Assembly: GCF_001667115.1 (NCBI RefSeq)
Contig: NZ_LZIJ01000022.1
Coordinates: forward strand, 1 to 64,000
Direction: 5' to 3'
From: Mycobacterium sp. 852002-51163_SCH5372311
Lineage (GTDB): Bacteria; Actinomycetota; Actinomycetes; Mycobacteriales; Mycobacteriaceae
Length of the DNA stretch: 64,000 nt
Shown: one piece after another, positions 60,909-64,000 of the stretch
Layout: every line of letters begins with the position of its first letter
Numbering within the stretch: the first letter of the stretch is position 1
Program-made: the position numbers and the translations under genes
The notes under the pieces: model-generated
The model's input: only the letters and a program-made list of their open reading frames with translations
Database searches by the model: none
What the model was told of the DNA's origin: nothing

Positions 60909-63900
60909 ACAACGCGTGCTTCGAGTTCCGCTGAGCAGGTCGCAACAAAACCTCTACAACGGGGTGCTGCAAGACGGCAATCCCGCGTTGTATCTGATCG
61001 GGAAGAGTTACCGGTTCCATCCGCTGGAGCTGACGCCGTTCCTGGCAGCCCTGGAAGCCACAATTCTCGAAAGTGCCGGGCAACTCTGCGTTCTCGAGAC
61101 GTCCGCGACGGAGACCGGCTATCCAGCTCTGGTGCCTCGGCTGCAGTTCGATGACATCGTGTGCGTGCACTCAGACGATCACCGCCAATCGGACCAGACA
61201 CCTCGCGGTGACGACGAACTGAAGCGCGCGTGGTCTTCCGGCATCCTCGGCAAGCCACTGGTTCGCTATACCGTGCTGACTGACGAAGACGGCCAGGTGT
61301 CGGGCCTCGATGTGCATACCCACCACATTTTGGTTGACGGCGGCGCAACAGCGATCATCGAAGCCGACCTGGCCCGGCACCTGACGGCCGGTCGCCCTGC
61401 CGACGTCCCTTCTCTCACAGCGGGTCTGACGAAGCTGACGCAAGCACACCATCGTGAGGCCGCCAAGGTCGAAGAATCGCTGCAGCGTCTCGCCGATGCC
61501 GTGCAGCGCGAACTCGCCGACGAGGCACGTTACGGCGGGCATGGTCAGGACACAAGCGACGTCCCTGGTATGGCAGCCAAGGGGATCCTCGACGAAATGG
61601 TGAAGATCTCCGGCGGCGCCTATGACGCGATCCTTGCGCTGTCGGAGACGAAGCAGGTCCCGCTCAACGTGTTGGTGGCCGCGGCTGCCGTGGCGGTGGA
61701 CGCGAGCCTTCGGCAGAGCACCGAGGGCTTGCTGGTTCATCCGGTGGACAACCGGTTCGGCGATCCCGACCTGAATGTCGCGACATGCCTGGTCAACTCG
61801 GTGGCGCACGCCGTGCGGTTTTCCCCATTCGCATCGGTACAGGATGTCGTTCGAATGCTCGACCGTGGCTACGTCAAGGCCGTACGACGCCGGTGGTTTC
61901 GTGAAGAGCACTATCGCCGAATGTATTTGGCGATCAACCGGACATCTCACGTTGAGGCGTTGACGCTCAATTTCATCCGCCAGGCATGTGCGCCGGATCT
62001 TCGTCCGTTCTTGTCGGAAGCACCGGTTGCGACGGATATCGGTCCGGTCGAGGGCATGACCGTGGCGTGCGTTCTGGACGAAGACCAGCGCACACTTGAC
62101 CTGGCTATCTGGAACAGAGCAGATCTGCCCCCGCATAGGCGGCACCACAGGGTCGCGGAGCGGATCGCTGCCGCGCTGGAATCGATGGCAGCGATGTGGG
62201 ATCAGCCGATCGCCATGACCGTCGACGAGTGGTTCGGCGTAAGCCCGGATGGAGCCCGCCGCCAAGGCGACTGGGCAATCGGGACAGTGCCGACAGCGCC
62301 TGCATGGTTTCTGGACGCCGCAGGTGACGTGCACCGAATCCTGGAAAGCCGTCCGTACGTTTCGCATTGGGTTACCTGGCTGGTACAGATCGGCGCCGTG
62401 CCCGGCGACGTCCTCGTGTTCACCGACGACAACACCGACAGGACCATAGATCTACTGATCGCATGCCACCTTGCCGGCTGCGGCTACAGCGTCTGCGACA
62501 CTCCTGACCAGATTTCGTTGCGGGCCAACGCCATTGCTGATCACGTCGATGGTGTTGCGGCACACGTGGTCGACATGGGGGCTGTGCAGCTGCCGGCAAG
62601 CATGAGTGACGAGCTACAGCAGCTCCTGAATGAGCGCATCACGCGAGTCGCGCAAGATGTTTCCCTAGCCACCAAGACGGCGTACGTCATGCCGACCTCG
62701 GGGTCCACCGGGCAGCCCAAGCTGGTCCGAATCTCACACGGTTCGCTCGCGCTTTTCTGTGCCGCGGTCAGGCGGGCCTACGGATGGGGCCCGCACGACA
62801 CCATCCTCCAATGTGCGCCGCTGACATCGGACATCAGCGTCGAGGAGATCTTTGGTGGCGCCATCTGTGGATCAGAGCTGGCCCGATCCACCGGCATGAA
62901 AACGGGCGACCTGGACGCGCTTGCAAGAGATCTCGTCGACGAGAAGGCGACGGTCGTCGACCTGCCCACCGCCGTATGGCATTTGATATGCGAGGACGAC
63001 GACGCGATTGACACGCTCCGCCGCTCCCATCTCCGACAGATCGTGATCGGCGGTGAAGCCATCCGGCCCAGCGCGGTCGACAAATGGCTCGACTCTGGTG
63101 CTTCTCAAGAGATCTCGCTTGTCTCGACGTATGGTCCGACGGAAACCACCGTCGTCGTCACCTATTTGCCGATCGCCGGCGACGGAACAACTGTTACGGC
63201 TGGCGCACGGCTCAGGCTGGGACGGCCGGTAGTACCGAATTCGGTGTTCATCGCCTTCGGTGAAGTTGTCATCGTGGGAGACTTGGTTTCCGCTGGCTAT
63301 CTCGGGACAGACGACCGCAGCTTCGGCACAGTGACCACCAGTGACGGCTCACGACGTCGCGCGTTTGCCACCGCCGACCGGGTGACGCTTGATGCCGAGG
63401 ATTTTCCGGTCTTCGCCGGACGCAAAGACGCCATCGTCAAGATCTCCGGCAAGCGAGTCGACATCGCTGAGGTAACCAGACGTATCTACGCGGACCCCGC
63501 GGTGTCCGATGTCGCGGTCGAACTTCACGACGGACGCCTCGGGGTGTGGTTCGAAACCCGTCATACCCGCGAAGCCGCCGAGGATGCCGCGGCAGCGGAA
63601 CGAATCAGGCTCATCCTCGTAAGCTCGGGGGTATCGACGTTTTTCGTTGTCGGCGTGCCGAGTATCCCTAGAAAGCCCAACGGGAAGGTCGACAGCGACA
63701 ACTTGCGGACGATGCCTCAGTTCGTGAATACCGTGCTGGGCAACGCCGGGGCGGGCGAGAAAGCTGCCGGTCTTGCGGAGGTCTGGAGTCGGCATCTCGG
63801 GAGGACCATCCGGCCAGACTCATCGCTCCTCGGCGAGGGGGTCGGCTCGTTGGATCTCATCAGAATCCTTCCCGACACCCGCAGGTATCTGGGTCGACAC

Positions 63901-64000
63901 GTCTCGATTCTGGATCTGATCAGTGCCGATACCGCCGCGAACCTCATCGATGACGCGTCGGCAGCCGATGCATGGATGGACGTTGACACCGCCGCCGAGA
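60895..64000 (+). CDS. nrp: INLP non-ribosomal peptide synthetase, 5' part (Rv0101/nrp type)
   Basis: The frame starts at GTG 60895, is open to the window edge (about 1,035 codons) and is truncated there. Domains in order: condensation with HHILVDG (143-149), adenylation with TSGSTGQPK (601-609), STYGPTETT and PNGK (929-931... K at 931), then a carrier domain with Ser985 (VGSLDLI). So one complete C-A-PCP module is present; the M. tuberculosis protein is about 2,500 residues with a second module and a reductase, expected beyond the edge. It joins the amino acid, probably lysine, to the isonitrile acyl chains. Confidence 0.95.
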   Translation, partial: MNAPEQRVLRVPLSRSQQNLYNGVLQDGNPALYLIGKSYRFHPLELTPFLAALEATILESAGQLCVLETSATETGYPALVPRLQFDDIVCVHSDDHRQSDQTPRGDDELKRAWSSGILGKPLVRYTVLTDEDGQVSGLDVHTHHILVDGGATAIIEADLARHLTAGRPADVPSLTAGLTKLTQAHHREAAKVEESLQRLADAVQRELADEARYGGHGQDTSDVPGMAAKGILDEMVKISGGAYDAILALSETKQVPLNVLVAAAAVAVDASLRQSTEGLLVHPVDNRFGDPDLNVATCLVNSVAHAVRFSPFASVQDVVRMLDRGYVKAVRRRWFREEHYRRMYLAINRTSHVEALTLNFIRQACAPDLRPFLSEAPVATDIGPVEGMTVACVLDEDQRTLDLAIWNRADLPPHRRHHRVAERIAAALESMAAMWDQPIAMTVDEWFGVSPDGARRQGDWAIGTVPTAPAWFLDAAGDVHRILESRPYVSHWVTWLVQIGAVPGDVLVFTDDNTDRTIDLLIACHLAGCGYSVCDTPDQISLRANAIADHVDGVAAHVVDMGAVQLPASMSDELQQLLNERITRVAQDVSLATKTAYVMPTSGSTGQPKLVRISHGSLALFCAAVRRAYGWGPHDTILQCAPLTSDISVEEIFGGAICGSELARSTGMKTGDLDALARDLVDEKATVVDLPTAVWHLICEDDDAIDTLRRSHLRQIVIGGEAIRPSAVDKWLDSGASQEISLVSTYGPTETTVVVTYLPIAGDGTTVTAGARLRLGRPVVPNSVFIAFGEVVIVGDLVSAGYLGTDDRSFGTVTTSDGSRRRAFATADRVTLDAEDFPVFAGRKDAIVKISGKRVDIAEVTRRIYADPAVSDVAVELHDGRLGVWFETRHTREAAEDAAAAERIRLILVSSGVSTFFVVGVPSIPRKPNGKVDSDNLRTMPQFVNTVLGNAGAGEKAAGLAEVWSRHLGRTIRPDSSLLGEGVGSLDLIRILPDTRRYLGRHVSILDLISADTAANLIDDASAADAWMDVDTAAE

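Overview
The window looks like a chromosomal segment of a nontuberculous, probably slow-growing Mycobacterium. The base composition is high in G+C, GTG and TTG starts are common, ATGA and GTGA gene overlaps recur, and TetR, MarR, IclR and SDR genes are abundant. The right end carries a collinear copy of the M. tuberculosis Rv0097-Rv0101 isonitrile lipopeptide (INLP) genes. Species identity is inference; no rRNA or tRNA gene was recognised.

Layout. 1-0.25 kb: a perfect 77-bp inverted repeat starting at base 1. 0.4-4.3 kb: a minus-strand group (DUF2127 membrane protein, SDR, PaaI-type thioesterase, HxlR regulator) and an IclR regulator. 4.3-12.3 kb: plus-strand alcohol dehydrogenase, SnoaL-like protein, SDR, cation exchanger, SDR-DUF2252 pair and two membrane-anchored paralogues, with a methyltransferase remnant at 6.6-6.8 kb. 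12.3-15.7 kb: two Baeyer-Villiger monooxygenases. 18.1-21.3 kb: a copper operon (His-rich exported protein and Cu+ ATPase) behind a CsoR-type operator that fills the spacer of a near-consensus promoter. 21.5-29 kb: a catabolic group (Rieske oxygenase, PaaX regulator, alpha/beta hydrolase, a UGSC-family protein with its partner, LysR, nitronate monooxygenase). 29.4-36.6 kb: polysaccharide deacetylase, a glycosyltransferase with its TetR gene, and several regulator/enzyme divergent pairs. 36.7-50.7 kb: two acyl-CoA operons, each with a DUF35 protein and a thiolase-like protein lacking the catalytic Cys. One adds a double CaiB CoA-transferase and an amidohydrolase, the other a fused acyl-CoA dehydrogenase. 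LacI and aldehyde dehydrogenase genes lie between them. 51.3-57.5 kb: a cyclase/NB-ARC/TPR regulator, DUF1214 protein, sulfotransferase and methyltransferase. 57.6 kb to the end: the INLP operon (dioxygenase, FcoT, FadD10, ACP, truncated NRPS).

Regulation is unusually readable. Inverted-repeat operators sit beside TetR, MarR, PaaX and LacI genes, and three 7-bp direct repeats at 11-bp period precede the INLP operon, the pattern of OmpR/PhoB-type response regulators.

The least explained material is two dispersed repeat families. The first is a 60-bp palindromic element with GCGAGCAGACGCAAA-type ends. It has four full copies and one half copy. Two full copies are read in frame inside proteins as ASRRK...FASAR, and three lie 4-5 bp after a stop codon between convergent genes. 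The second is a larger element of 20-bp units, (GGCTTT..TGTGAA)n, a 28-29-bp GGGCGG...CCGCCC core, then (TTCAC...AAAGCC)m in inverted orientation. It occurs at 21.3, 35.7 and 45.0 kb. I know no name for either family.
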